Translations under genes and position numbers: made by a program
The notes under the pieces: generated by a model
What the model was told of the DNA's origin: nothing
Database searches by the model: none
Seen by the model: only the letters and a program-made list of their open reading frames with translations
Shown: in pieces, positions 13,573 through 25,720 of the stretch
How the letters are laid out: the number at the start of each line of letters is the position of its first letter
Position numbering within the stretch: the first letter of the stretch is position 1
Source: Hyperoodon ampullatus
Lineage: Eukaryota > Chordata > Mammalia > Artiodactyla > Ziphiidae
Assembly (NCBI GenBank): GCA_949752795.1
Contig: OX457058.1
Span: 162,567,353 to 162,631,352 of the forward strand
DNA length: 64,000 nt
Reading direction: 5' to 3'

Positions 13573-14035
13573 CACAACATGAGAGTTGTGATTAAGTTTC
13601 ATTTGGGACAAAATGAGGACTACAACCTTTGAGACAGCATCTCAGACGGTGCTGAGGTACCAGCTCCAAAGAGGTGGGGGGAAGTTCAGTATTATCTATG
13701 ATTTTAGTGAAGGGGGTACGTGCAATCAAGCACACATGTTGGCAGAGGCTTGCTGCCAGTCACGTGGAGCAGACGTCCCCGTTAATGATCGTTAATGATT
13801 TTAGTGCTCTTCTAGATATGAGAAGATGCAGGAATTTGGGCTCATAAAACCTCCTGAAAATATCTAACTATCTGAATGCCTGTTCTGCCAGTGTTTCCCA
13901 GAGCACAGAGCACCTCATTACTGATCTCCACCCTGAACTCCTTTCAGGGCGTGTTGAAGGTCAGCGGCTGCTGACCTAGGTCAGTAGGTCACCAGTGGCT
14001 AGTGACCTAATCCTTGTAGAGGCAGATGGCAAGTG
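13572..14035 (-). mobile_element. Probable solitary endogenous retroviral LTR
   Basis: Read on the minus strand, the end nearest 13572 carries 'ttgtcccaaatgaaactt' and then 'cacaactctcatgttgtgc'. This resembles the R/U5 end of gammaretrovirus-like LTRs, with a decayed poly(A) signal. The 'gagacagcatctcagac' and 'gctccaaagaggt' words are ones I associate with a repeated laurasiatherian sequence. No internal retroviral genes lie next to it. The far boundary is uncertain and the class is inferred. Confidence 0.4.
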
Positions 14036-15590
14036 CTAATTTTTAGCTGGCAAGGGTGAAGTGATTTTTACATTGAGTCCTTTCAGCGGCCCCACCGTGT
14101 TTTCTTGCTCTTTGTCAATCTCAACCCCCAGTGTTACGTTCAACATATTAACACTGCATTTGTCAGATCTATGGAAAAGATAAGTTAGTTCCTAGCAGTG
14201 TATTATTATTGTTTTCTACTTCAAAACTCTAGGTGTTAATTGTAAAACTCAGCTCAAAATACTTGATTTATTTTTCTCTACAGAAGGGGAAATAGATGTG
14301 TAATAAATAGGCACACATAGATATCCCCAAAGAAATTAATGAATCTAATAGCTTATTTTTTGGCATATGTGATATTTGGTTATTTCCTATGGTTTATCAT
14401 CAAGGAAACTTTTTTTATATTTCGTATTATTTTCTCTGTTACAAAGCCAGAATCAACGTGGAAAGCAATGAAAAACAGGATATTTTAATAGGAAATTGAA
14501 AAACATCACTTCTTAATAACAGAAAGCCATCTGCTCACCGTGTTATACTTTTGAGGATTTGAGCTGAGAGCATCACATAGGCATACCTGAATGTATTTCA
14601 AATCAGCCTTTCTTAATTGTCTGCTCATGAGATATAGTACAATGGAAAACTCCAAGGTTAAGGACTTTGTCTAAAACTTCTGTACCTCCACAATTCCACC
14701 CCAATTTAGATCCATCGAAACTGCTTAGTAAATTTTTGTGGATGAGATAATGTATGTTCATTTTAATGAAAGATCTGAAATTTCTAATAGAGCTTAAAAA
14801 TAAATATCTCAAAAATTTTGGTGAGGAAAAGCTAGCAGTTTTTTGAAAGTTAAGGCTTATGTTTTGTAAACACAGAATTAAAGGCAGGAAATTTTGAACA
14901 TTTTTAGAGTTTATAAGAAAGACATAAAAATATTTAGCGTTTATGTGACAGATGTATTATAAGTGAGAATACAGCATCCATTTTCTGGATTCCTTAGTCT
15001 TTTTCTTTATTTCTCTTGCCATAACTAAATCCATCAAATTATACTCTAGATCATTAAATTTTATTACATTTCCTAGATTTCAGGGTACTTCTGATTTTTG
15101 AACATATTAACCTCATATGTAAGTATTACAAGGTCAAAGTTGATAATTCTTAAAGAAAAACAGGCTAATTTTACCTGTTCATTTAATCCCCATTAAAGCC
15201 ATCCTAAATGATTTATTGAATATTTTAAAAATATAAATGCCACTTTTCACATGGGTCACTAAGAAGATTCTGGAATCATGAGGTATGCCTTTGATTATTT
15301 TTATATTCAAAAAGATTTAGTAAATATGCTTAAAAATTCAGTACTTAGAAGACATTTTATAATTAGAAGAATATATATATATACATATATATATATGTAT
15401 ATATATATGTATATATATATATATATATATATACCATAAACATTCTCAGATTCTGGAGCCTATAAATTAATATTTTTCAAAAATTGGTATAAAATATTTG
15501 AAAATACAACTTAAAATATTGATGATAAAATTTTGAGTGAAATATGGACTTATTAACTCTTATTAATGTTATATGTTTAAAATGTTATTT
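14036..15590. other. AT-rich unannotated sequence
   Basis: No gene was recognised. An interrupted TA/TG-type microsatellite lies at 15369-15433. Confidence 0.4.
15369..15433. repeat. (TA)n with TAC/TAG interruptions
   Basis: An alternating TA array broken by 'tac' and 'tgta' units is seen directly. Confidence 0.92.
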
Positions 15591-15606
15591 AAAAGCAGTA
15601 TCATGC

Positions 15607-16560
15607 ATTTTTTAATATTGAGCTGCATAAGCTGTTTATATATTTTAGAGATTAACCCATTGTCCATTGATTCATTTGCAAATATAGAAAAACAAACGAC
15701 CCAATCCAAAAATGGGCAGAAGAGCTAAATAGACATTCCTCCAAAGAAGACACACAGATGGCCAAGAAGCACATGAAAAACTGCTCAAAAACATTAATTA
15801 TTAGAGAAATGCAAATCAAAACTACAATGAAGTATCACCTCACACTAGTTAGAATGGGCATCATCAGGAAATCTACAAACAACAAATGCTGGAGAGGGTG
15901 TGGAGAAAAGGGAAACCTTTTGCACTGTTGGTAGGAATGTAAGTTGATACAGCCACTGTGGAGAACAGTATAGAGGTTCCTTAAAAAACTAAAAATAGAA
16001 TTACCATATGACCCAGCAATCCCACTACTGGGCATATACTCAGAGCAAGCCACAATTCAAAAAAGACAAATGCACTCCAATGTTCATTGCAACACTATTT
16101 ACAATAGCCAGGTCATGGAAGCAACCTAAATGTCCATTGACAGACGAATAGATAAAGAAGATGTTGTGCATATATACAATGGAATATTACTCAACCATAA
16201 AAAGGAATGGAATTAGGTCATTTGTTGAGACGTGGATGGATCTAGAGACTGTCATACAGAGTGTAGTAAGTCAGAAAGAGAAAAACAAATACCATATATT
16301 AATGCATATATATGGAACCTAGAAAAATGGTACAGATGAAGCAGTTTGCAGGGCAGAAATTGAGACACAGATGTAGAGAACAAATGTATGGACACCAAGG
16401 GGGGAAAGTGGTGTGTGTGTGTGTGTGTGATGAATTGGGAGATTGGGATTGACATGGATTCGTTGATGTGTATAAAATTGATGACTAATAAGAACCAGCT
16501 GTATAAAAAAAAAAAAAATTAATTTAAAAAATTTTAAAAAGAAAAAATAATAAATGTATT
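15607..16560 (+). mobile_element. L1 3' end with 5' inversion (twin priming)
   Basis: Bases 15607-15685 are antisense ORF2 ('aatattgagctgcataagc' to 'ttcatttgcaaatat'), matching the minus-strand L1 near 62.27-62.34 kb. From 15686 the orientation flips to sense ('aaaacaaacgacccaatcc') and runs through the ORF2 end and 3' UTR to an A-rich tail. The two parts are adjacent in normal L1 and do not overlap, as twin priming predicts. The flanks share 'aaaagcagtat' (15591-15601 and 16566-16576). Reading frames are broken. Confidence 0.85.
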
Positions 16561-16677
16561 TTAAAAAAAGCAGTATATGTAGCATTTTAAAAGCATGTTT
16601 CATGCAATGCTATTTTTTACATAGTGCTGCATTTTATCATATACCATTACAAAATGTTTTATGGTAAATGATTTAGT

Positions 16678-16906
16678 GATTGGCACAGCCACTATGGAGA
16701 ACAGCATGGAGGTTCCTTAAAACACTAAAAATGGAGTTACCATATGATCTAGCAATCCCACTCCCTGGACATATATCTGAAAAAGACAAAAACTCTAATT
16801 TGAAAAGATGCATACACCCCAAAGTTCATAGCAGCATTATTTACAATAAGCAAGACATGGAAGCAACCTAAATGTCCATTGACAGATGAATAGATAAAGA
16901 AGATCT

Positions 16907-16948
<42 letters not shown>

Positions 16949-17461
16949 AAAAAAAACACACAACGGAATATTACTCAGCCATAAAAAAGAATGGAATAAT
17001 GCCATTTGCAGAAACATAAGTGGACCTAGAGATTATCATACTAAGTGAAGTAAGTCAGACAGAGAAAGAAAAATATCATATGATGTTGCTTAAATGTGGA
17101 CTCTAAAAAAAATCATACAAATGAACTTATTTACAAAACAGAAATAGACTCACAGGCTTAGAAAACAAAATGATGATTACCAAAGAGTAAAAGTGTGTGT
17201 GGGGGGGGATAAACTAAAAGTATGGGATTAACAGATACACACTACTATATATAAAATAGATAACCAATAAGGACCTACTGTATAGCACAAGGAACTATAT
17301 TCAATATCTTGTAATAATTTGTAATGGAAAAGAATCTGAAAAAGAATATAAATACATATGTATAACTATATATATCTGTGAATCACTTTGCTGTACACCT
17401 GAAAGGAACATGACATTGTAAATCAACTATACTTCAATTAAAAAACGGGGGTGGGGGAAAG
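16678..17461 (+). mobile_element. L1 3' end, 5' truncated
   Basis: Starts inside the ORF2 C-terminal region ('cacagccactatggagaac') and runs through the 3' UTR ('ctactgtatagcacaagg') to 'caactatacttcaatt'. The flanks share 'gatttagt' (16670-16677 and 17462-17469). An internal (TA)n/(CA)n array lies at about 16909-16947. It sits about 110 bp downstream of another L1 3' end and is a separate insertion. Confidence 0.88.
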
Positions 17462-17654
17462 GATTTAGTAGTCCAAGAAGTTTCTCATTTGTGTTCCAGC
17501 AAGTCAAAATACATATTAAGTCTATAAGGCAATAGGATCACTCTAACTTGTCTTCAAGTTGAACTTTTTGAGTTATTTTTGTTACATGTGTACAGCTTTC
17601 AGAACTGATATTTGATAAAATAGTAGTGGAAAGCCATAGAATATCGTGTTTAAG

Positions 17655-17934
17655 AAAACACTCTGGGACCAAATGCTTGGATCAAAATCTTACCACCTAA
17701 TTCTTCACCTTGGAATTTCTCTAGCTATAAAATGGTGATGTTGGGGGCTTCCCTGGTGGTGCAGTGGTTGAGAGTCCACCTGCCGATGCAGGGGACGTGG
17801 GTTCATGCACTGGTCCGGGAGGATCCCACGTGCTGCAGAGCAGCTGGGCTCCTGAGCCATGGCCGCTGAGCCTGCGCGTCTGGAGCCTGTGCTCCACAAC
17901 GGGAGAGGCCACAACAGTGAGAGGCTCGCATATC

Positions 17935-17969
<35 letters not shown>

Positions 17970-18085
17970 ATGATGTTGGTATAATAGTATCTGTCTCATA
18001 AAGTTATTATGAGTATCATATTAATTAATATATGTAAGTACTTAGAATAGTGTACTGCACAAAGGACACTTACAAAATGCTAACT
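17655..18085 (+). mobile_element. MIR split by a SINE
   Basis: The left part ('ttcaccttggaatttctc', 'agctataaaatgg') and the right part ('ataatagtatctgtctcat', 'agtacttagaatagtgt') together make a MIR in forward orientation, separated by the CHR SINE at 17745-17966. Confidence 0.7.
17745..17966 (+). mobile_element. CHR-type SINE inserted in MIR
   Basis: A full CHR body from 'gggcttccctggtggtgc' to an A run of about 30. The target duplication is 'atggtgatgttgg' (17732-17744) and 'atgatgatgttgg' (17967-17979), 13 bp with one mismatch. Several CpGs have decayed, so it is older than the copy at 23.1 kb. Confidence 0.95.
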
Positions 18086-19894
18086 CTTATTATAATTCTG
18101 TAAGCTATTTTGGGACTTTGAAGTAACCCACAATTGATTCATGTGTTCTCATTCATTCTCTTATTACATATGTATTTATATGTATATGAAAGTACATAAG
18201 TGTGTGTACATACATGAATACCTATGCATACATGTACATCTATCTATTTTGTCTTACTTCCCCCAAAATTACAAAATACTTCCAATGAAAAAATGTAACT
18301 TAAAATCAGCTTCATCCCTGAGACTAAAATATTTAGTTTACTAGAGAGCTATTACATTTTCTTAAAATATAAATAAAATCATGTCCTTCTGTCCAGGAAC
18401 GCTGTGTCTAGATAGCCAATATGAATTAGATATAGCATTTTCCAAGGACTAACCCAACTTTGACTCAGGATGCTCATTTCCAAGTCTACTACACAGAACT
18501 CCTTAAATCTTTTGATTTTGAAAATAAAATCTCTGATCCGACACTTGTGTTTCATACCAGAGTATGTTTCTTGAGAGTATTTTCCTAATACAATATCTGG
18601 TTGCTTGATACGTATGATCTGTTCAGTTTTCATTTCTAGGTTAGATACTATATAACATTTTCATTAAAATCTATACATTTATAGTAAGATTAAAAGAAAA
18701 ATTCTACATTGCCCATATATAGCTCCTATTGTTCTCATATTCTTGTAGAATGATAATCGTGGAAAATAACTCAGAAGCAAAAATGCAAACTCATTTATGC
18801 TTTATTTTAATGAAAAAGAGTTTTATTTTTTAAAGAATGAACCATCAGTCTAATATATTTTGCCAAAAAGAGGAATTTATTGGCTTACATAATTGTATTA
18901 TTCAAGCTGTGAAATTTGCTTTAGCTACCTCTGCATGTAAAGCCTTAACTCGATGGATCTCAGTGGGGGAGGTACCACTCTCTAGTGTACATTTTGTAAA
19001 TTTATGGGGCTTATTTTTAGTTATCACAACGCTTGGGGGAGGTGGCTAAACCAGGACTGGTGAGTGGGGCCAGGAACGGTAGACATTCTGCAATGATCAG
19101 GATTGTTCTGCAAAAATGTATAGTTTATCTCAGCAGAGCTCTTAAATAGCCTGCATGTAGCCCAAACAGATGTTTATACCCAAACCGTAGATTAAAACTC
19201 CAATTTATATATAAATTCAAACAGTCTTTTTGGACAACTTTAAGGCAAACTGAATAACCAAGGAATGCAAATTTTATATAAATCAAAGGAAGGTTGTTCT
19301 GTTTTAAACTTTACCAAGAGTTGTATATCGTTTTGAATCATTTATTATGTGTGGCCACACTTCTCATGGAATTTGAATCTGTATCTCAATTTGTAGATAT
19401 TGCATGCAATTTTTTAACAGGGAAATATGTGTGACTCCTTTTTATAGCCAGGTGAAGATATTAAATTTAGTGGAGACATATGAAATATAGGCATCTCATT
19501 AACTTTTATCAATAAAGCTTGTCTAAAATTAAATAATGTTCGTGATTTTTAAATTTTGAGTATTTCTACAGCACAATGAAACATCTAATTGTGAAAAACC
19601 TTGTTGAACTTAATTTTTAAGTTTGTATTTTCTATACCAAAACGTTGTTTTCATGTTTCTAGAGATGTGAATCACCATGTCTTCATAGACTTTTATCGCT
19701 ATTCTTTGTCCCAATATATTCTATGCCTCCTGTCTTACATTGATCAATATGGCCTCCATGGCCTTTTTTACATAGTAGAAAAAATTGTATGCTTCAACAT
19801 GACAGAATCTTAAAATAGGAGATGTATTTTGTGATTCTTTGATTCTGTCCTATCCCAAGTCATTATATTATAACATGGAAATCAAGTGTGTTGA
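17980..19894. other. AT-rich sequence (the first ~105 bp is the end of the split MIR)
   Basis: No gene was recognised after the MIR end near 18085. Alternating ATGT/ATAC-rich sequence lies around 18165-18245. The 70-84-codon frames show nothing recognisable. Confidence 0.4.
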
Positions 19895-19982
19895 CACTGG
19901 AATATATATATATGTGTATAACTGAGTCAATGTGCTGTATACCTGAAATGAACACGACATTGTAAATCAACTATAATTTTTA
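19895..19982 (+). mobile_element. L1 3' UTR tail, hosting a SINE
   Basis: 'gtataactgagtcaatgtgc', 'tgtatacctgaaatgaac' and 'ttgtaaatcaactata' match the end of the L1 3' UTR. The SINE at 19983-20192 landed in this terminus. Confidence 0.75.
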
Positions 19983-20192
19983 TTTATTTATTTTTTTTTT
20001 TGCGGTACGTGGGCCTCTCACTGTTGTGGCCTCTCCCGTTGCAGAGCACAGGCTCTGGACGTGCAGGTTCAGTGGCTATGGCTCACGGGCCCAGCCGCTC
20101 CATGGAATGTGGGATCTTCCTGGACTGGGCACGAACCCGTGTCCCCTGCATCAGCAGGCGGACTCTCAACCACGGCGCTACCAGGGAAGCCC
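19983..20192 (-). mobile_element. CHR-type SINE
   Basis: Reverse-oriented CHR SINE: a poly-T-rich start, then 'tgcggtacgtgggcctctc' to 'ccagggaagcc'. A 15-bp target duplication 'caactataattttta' is at 19968-19982 and 20193-20207. It shows the A/B-box remnants of a tRNA promoter and encodes no protein. Confidence 0.96.
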
Positions 20193-20217
20193 CAACTATA
20201 ATTTTTAAAAAAAAAGA

Positions 20218-20400
20218 ATGCGTAGTTTCAAATCTTGGCTCTGCTGCTTACTAACTATGGATTCTTGGGTAAGTTACGTAACCCTCTGTGTCTCAGTTTC
20301 CTCTGCAAAATAATGATTCCAGTCTCACAGGGTAATTCGCATGAGGAGTGAATGAGTTAATACATTTAAAAGCATAGGATTAAGCAGATACATGGAAAGC
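20218..20400 (+). mobile_element. MIR
   Basis: 'ttcaaatcttggctctgctg', 'gggtaagttacgtaaccctc' and 'tgtctcagtttcctctgc' match the MIR core in forward orientation, ending near 'agcattatataaatgtt'. Confidence 0.8.
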
Positions 20401-23047
20401 ATTATATAAATGTTTGATAAAAAATATAAAGTATTATTTTCAAACTACCCATATATATAAGGTCTAAACCATCTGCAAATATTTTAACTTCTCATTTTCG
20501 CCATTAAACAGTCTGTGGGAGTTCTTGGTGCTTTATACCTATATTGATTGAAGTCGTTTTCATCTTTGTCACTCACAGATAAGTCTATTCTGTTATTTAT
20601 TTCTCCTCATGCTGAGTTTTATTGTAATGTCCACCTGTATCTCTGCTTTTATTTTCTGTAAAAATTGTACAGAATTGCTTCTGATGATCTTTCCCTTTTT
20701 GTTCTAAGTTTATTATAATTAGTAAAATAATCTGATGACTTTATTATGTCTCCTAGTATAGTCAGTCTGAGCATTTCCAAACTGAAATGGAATATTTCAG
20801 TATAAATTACTTTATTGTTATTCTTCTATGTAACACTTAGGGCTTTAGATTGACTTTTAAGAAAAAAAAAAGGTGTTATATGTGAGTCTTACTTAAGGAT
20901 AAGAAACAAACAATTTAAAAATATTGTTATAAAAAATGTTTTTCAATTTGGTTGAGAAGTATTGTGTGAGAATATGAAGAAACATCAAAACACCTCTTCC
21001 CTGAGCTGCTGGACTTTTAGAATCACGCTTGTAAATAATATTGAGAGATGACAAAGCTATTCTCAGAGTCAAGTGACTGTCTTACAACCATGCATCTAAT
21101 ACCATTAAAGGAAAAAACAAGAAATCAAGTTTCTTTACTGCTCATAAACTTCATGAAACTATAGTTGACCGTAATTATCATATTAACTTTCAATAAAGTA
21201 TATACACTGAATGAAAATACAGAATTAAGGAAAATAACAAAGAAATAAATCTTTGTCTTAAATTAATTCTTACCCTCTTACATTTTAAGGTGAAACATAT
21301 GGCTTCTTCAACTTTTCTGATGGCTCCCTTTGACTCTTTGAAAAATATCAGAGCACTTTATCTTAGTTATTTCTACTGTCCGCTTTGAGTCCTACGTTAG
21401 AGACCTTAAGACTTTACACACCTTAAATAATAACTGGAATCATGAATCATTTTTATTTCCAAGTCAATAAAGACCCATTTATGTTATGTGTTGAGGGAAA
21501 AACAAAATCCCCAACCAAAACTCCAAATCACTGTCTTCAGGATTAAACAGTCTCGAGTATTATTCCCTTTGCTACTTCAACAGAAAGAACATGGGGCCAA
21601 AAGCAGTTTAACAAGGCTTGAATGAAATTATAAAGTATTTTTAAAACGAATTTTATCCTCCTGAATTTTAATAATAAAATGAGCCTTATTCCTGAAAAAT
21701 ATTATCAGAATTGTGGTCTAGAAATAATGTGCAGCGACTAGCCTATGTAATATTTGAGTTGTGGAATATTAATTTACTGAATTACTGCTTGCTTATTACA
21801 AATTTGGTTGGACATTTGGCAGTGCCGATTCTGGTACATTCTCTCTGTTCATTATCTTGTAGGCACATTGCCTACTAAAAGGGTCATAAGAGCAATGTGC
21901 TATAACTTGGGCTTTCTTGCAGCTGCAGGTCTACCTAATCTGTACTTTGGCACTCAAAAGATTATAATAAATGAAGTGCTGTTTTCAAATTTTCAGACAC
22001 ACTGATTTTTCCCCCTGTTTGGCAAAGGTGGATTTAATTTGACTTTCACGAGTGCAAAGTCCGTCTCTTTAGAAGTTGGTCAAACTATTAATTTTATGGC
22101 AGGGACAACTGAGTACAGTAAACCTTTTCACAAAGCCAGACAGCTTAACCTAATTAAAGGGTTGTTTTGACAGGTGGTTTAAAGTAGGATGAATACTATC
22201 AAGAACATTTCAAGAAATAAAGTTGATGAATGCCTAGTGTGTGCCTGCAGGTGAAAATGTGATTTGGAAGGGTGTGATGACAGGCCTACGCTCAAAACGA
22301 ATACCTCAAGATTCATCTGTGTATTCGTTTGGCAATTTATTTCTCTTATCTAGATATTTTAAGGAGATGGATAACATCAAATCCACATGAATATCAAAAG
22401 ATATCGAGAACTGATAAGGACTTTTAAAATAACTTGCAAAATAACTTGCTTGCCTCTTAGCAGAATTAAAATATTCCTTTAAGAAATTGGAGATGAGTTA
22501 AGACATAAATTTAAACTTTGAATTGAGATTTTTCTGAATATTAGTAAAATTTCTTATGCCTGGTTTCTACATGGAGTTTCTGGATCTTAAGATTTGACAC
22601 ACTATAGAGGTATTGCATTAACCTGTCCTATGATGATTTGACCAGTTAAACACAGTTTTCTACAGCTTTTTGTGTTCTTTCATGCAGCTTTCAATAATGA
22701 GAAATAAATTGATGGATTTTCAAGTCTGTGTCTCAATAATGTACTCTCAAGAGAAGGGTCTGTAGGATTTGTTATGACATGGTATTTTGTGGTCTTCTAC
22801 TCCATATAACAAGCACTGGTGCTCAGAATGTAGAATCTTCTTGACACATTTCCATTTTCCACCCTCTGTTTCTTTTACTCATCTCTTCAGCAGAAAATGT
22901 AGTTAAGGTGGTACGAAGTTCTTGGTACCAGAAAGTCAAATGATACCAAACCAATATGGGTGCTCAAGAGTCATTTAATAATCTTGTGATAGCATGATCT
23001 AAAAAGTGATGATTTCTTTAGAGTAAACTTAAAACATGGATGATGTC
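20401..23047. other. Mostly unannotated, with candidate conserved block
   Basis: No gene was recognised. The stretch 22010-22330 contains homeodomain-type words such as 'cctaattaaaggg', E-box-like 'caggtg', and retained CpGs, with no repeat signature. It is listed as a candidate regulatory element. Confidence 0.35.
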
Positions 23048-23062
23048 AAGAGTTTCAGAAGG

Positions 23063-23276
23063 GGCTTCCCTGGTGGCGCAGTGGTTTAGAGTCCGCCTGC
23101 CGATGCAGGGGACACGGGTTCGTGCCCCGGTCCGGGAACATCCCACATGCTGCGGAGCAGCTGGGCCCGTGAGCCATGGCCACTGAGCCTGCGCATCCGG
23201 AGCCTGTGCTCTGCAACGGGAGAGGCCACAACAGTGAGAGGCCCGCGTACCGCAAAAAAAAAAAAAAAAAAAAAAA
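23063..23276 (+). mobile_element. CHR-type SINE, best preserved copy
   Basis: Starts 'ggcttccctggtggcgcag' and keeps an A-box-like 'tggcgcagtgg' (23074-23084) and a B-box-like 'ggttcgtgccc' (23117-23127). Most CpGs in the body are retained, and it ends in an A-rich tail of about 25. The target duplication 'aagagtttcagaagg' (23048-23062 and 23277-23291) is a perfect 15 bp. It looks like the youngest SINE in the window. Confidence 0.97.
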
Positions 23277-23291
23277 AAGAGTTTCAGAAGG

Positions 23292-24547
23292 ACCTGCCTT
23301 AGCATAGCTCTCATCAAACTGCTTCTGCATCTCTCTGATACTGTATACTAACCTCTTAAAAGTAATTTATGAGAATTTCTATTTTCATTTTTTCTGTATT
23401 TATAAAATTTTTAAAACTCAAATTGTCAATAGCTGAAGTGGCATTATTGTTGATGACAAGAACAATAATAAAACTGAGGACAAATAACTTGCTCAAAGTT
23501 ACATACCATAAATTAATCTGAAAATTAATCCCCAAAGCTGAAATTCATTCCAAGTCCTTAAAATTTGAGGCATGTTCTCTTAACCACTTGATTGTCCAAA
23601 TATTTACTCTGAAATTTTACACTGCTCAAATTTAATTAAAAAATTTAAAATAATATCAAAATGTAACATTTTCCCATTCATTCTTTAGGCTAATATGGAG
23701 CTAGCCTAAATTCTAACACATAGTTTCTACATAGTTTATCATTATAAGGACAAAGAAATAAGATGAAAACTTTTGTGTATATGTTGAACTAATACACACA
23801 AAAACTAATGCTAGAACCATAAAAAGTTTTTTACTGATTTTAAGATAACTATTGATAGAACCAGGGGAAATAAAAAAATGACCTAGGTTTTGACTTGGCT
23901 TTTTGGGGGGAAAGGTGTCACCTGAGAAAAGGTAGAAAATTCACGCTTCTGTCATCATATCAACATGAGCATTGACTCGTGATCTTGGCTCCAATCACAA
24001 CAAGACACTGAGCTATTACATTTGGATACTGATTTGTACTGCTTACCTACACCAAATCTACCTTGTACACTAAGCAAGATGTTACTAACAGGAAAGGAGT
24101 TTTATAAACCACATAAAATAAGGGGCAAGGAGTCGAAGTAAAACTGGGAGTTTTGCATGCATTCTAAAAGTTATAGATCCATTGAAGAAAGAAAAATTGT
24201 TGAGGGCCAAGATGATCAAAAGGAAGAATTCTTGATAGCAGGTATCTTAGAAATTATATTTTAAAATTAAGTTTAACAGCTAGGAATATTAGAAAGTGAG
24301 GTATTAGAAGAGGTAATAGACAACTTCAGGAGAGTCCAGCTTGCTTGGATCCAAAATTTAAAATGGTGTTATGTCCAAGATCTTCTCTCTAAATGTGTTT
24401 AAAGAGTACATACACCCTATTGGACAGAGAACAGGAACAAAGTCAATATCGTTTTCAGTCCATGGAAGTTGTGTGGAAATTGTCCTTTATTAGATTAAAA
24501 TATGTGATTAAGAGAAGAAGTGAAAGCACGTACACACACACACTCAC
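23292..24547. other. Unannotated AT-rich sequence
   Basis: No gene or confident repeat was recognised. Confidence 0.4.
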
Positions 24548-24680
24548 TAGACACTTATCAGATAAATGATTTGCCAGTGTTTTCTCCATTCTATTTTTCA
24601 TTCTCTTAATAGTGTCCTTTGATACACAAAAGTTTTAAATTTGGATAAAGTCCAATTATCTATTTTTTTCCTTTTGTTTC
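24548..24680 (-). mobile_element. Ancient L1 ORF2 fragment (in copy B)
   Basis: 'cttatcagataaatgattt' and 'tttgatacacaaaagtttt' are antisense L1 ORF2 and are paralogous to 3458-3590. Confidence 0.65.
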
Positions 24681-25149
24681 AGTTCTCTTCCATTGTTTTA
24701 CACAACCCACACATCAAGTCACTTAATAAGTGTTTTTAAAAATGGAATTTGCATGAACTTCCCCCCAAAACAAATGAAATTTAATACTGAAACCACGGAA
24801 ATACAGGTCAACAATTTCTCATTGCCATTTGCATATTCCAAAAAGTTACTGAAATAAAAAAAAATTTTGTAACTCAGTTGAGAGTTCAATCTGTCTTAAA
24901 TGGTCAGGAAGTTAGATTTGGTCTTTGTTTACACCAGTGAGTGGGAATATTTGTCTATTAATGAAATATTAATGTGTTTCATTATGAGTTGCTACTTCAA
25001 ATCTCATTGAATCTAATAATTGGAATATGTACTGAATCACTTTTCTAAAATCCAAAATATTCTGAACTTTGAAGGTATCTTGTCCCAGGAGATTCTGAAA
25101 GGCTTGTGAATCTGCAGTGTATAACAATTAACAATGTTGTAATACCATT

Positions 25150-25330
25150 TTAATTTCTAAAGGGCTTTCCTGTATTTTATCTCACTTAAGCATCACCAAA
25201 ATTTTTGTAGAGGGTTTCATTCCTACCTTACAAGTAAAAACACTAAGTCTCAAAGAAGTTAAACAACTTTCCCAAAGGTGATAAGGTGTAAGAACTGAGA
25301 GACTGGATTCCAGGTCTTCTGACTCCAAAT
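25150..25330 (-). mobile_element. MIR (in copy B)
   Basis: 'ttttatctcacttaagcatc', 'cttacaagtaaaaacact' and 'ccaggtcttctgactccaa' fit MIR in reverse orientation, uninterrupted here. Confidence 0.75.
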
Positions 25331-25574
25331 CCCAGTGGATAGCATGAATTCTGTTGGCCAAGCACATTGGAGGAGATCTACTAAATGAGTTGACCACCCC
25401 CCCATGCAAGGTAATTCCCTTCAAAAAAACAAAATAGTAGATGTTGATTATATGAAATAGTCTGAAAATGGAGTGGAAAAAAAAGTGTAAAAGTAAGAAG
25501 ATGTATTTTCAAGAAAATTGAAACAGAAAAGTTTACTATAGCTCATACTTACAGAATTCCAAACCCTCAGAGAC

Positions 25575-25700
25575 ATATTATGGGGACAGTACTGTTATTA
25601 TCCCCACTTTACAGGTAAAGAAACTGAGGCACAGTTATGTACTAACTTGTCTGATTATCTAGCTTAAGTAAATAGCAGAGTCAAGTTCCGGAGTTAGTGC
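25575..25700 (-). mobile_element. MIR
   Basis: 'attatccccactttacaggt' and 'aagaaactgaggcacag' are the reverse-oriented MIR core. Confidence 0.8.
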
Positions 25701-25720
25701 TGCTATCACTATTCCATACA

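Larger units (their letters stand above)
24548..25412 (+). repeat. Segmental duplication, copy B (partner at 3458-5530)
   Basis: A compact copy of the segment, collinear with copy A and without its SINE and L1 additions. It holds an antisense L1 piece (24548-24680), a middle block that I do not recognise as a repeat, and a MIR (25150-25330). The site of copy A's SINE is intact here around 25051-25075. Confidence 0.65.
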
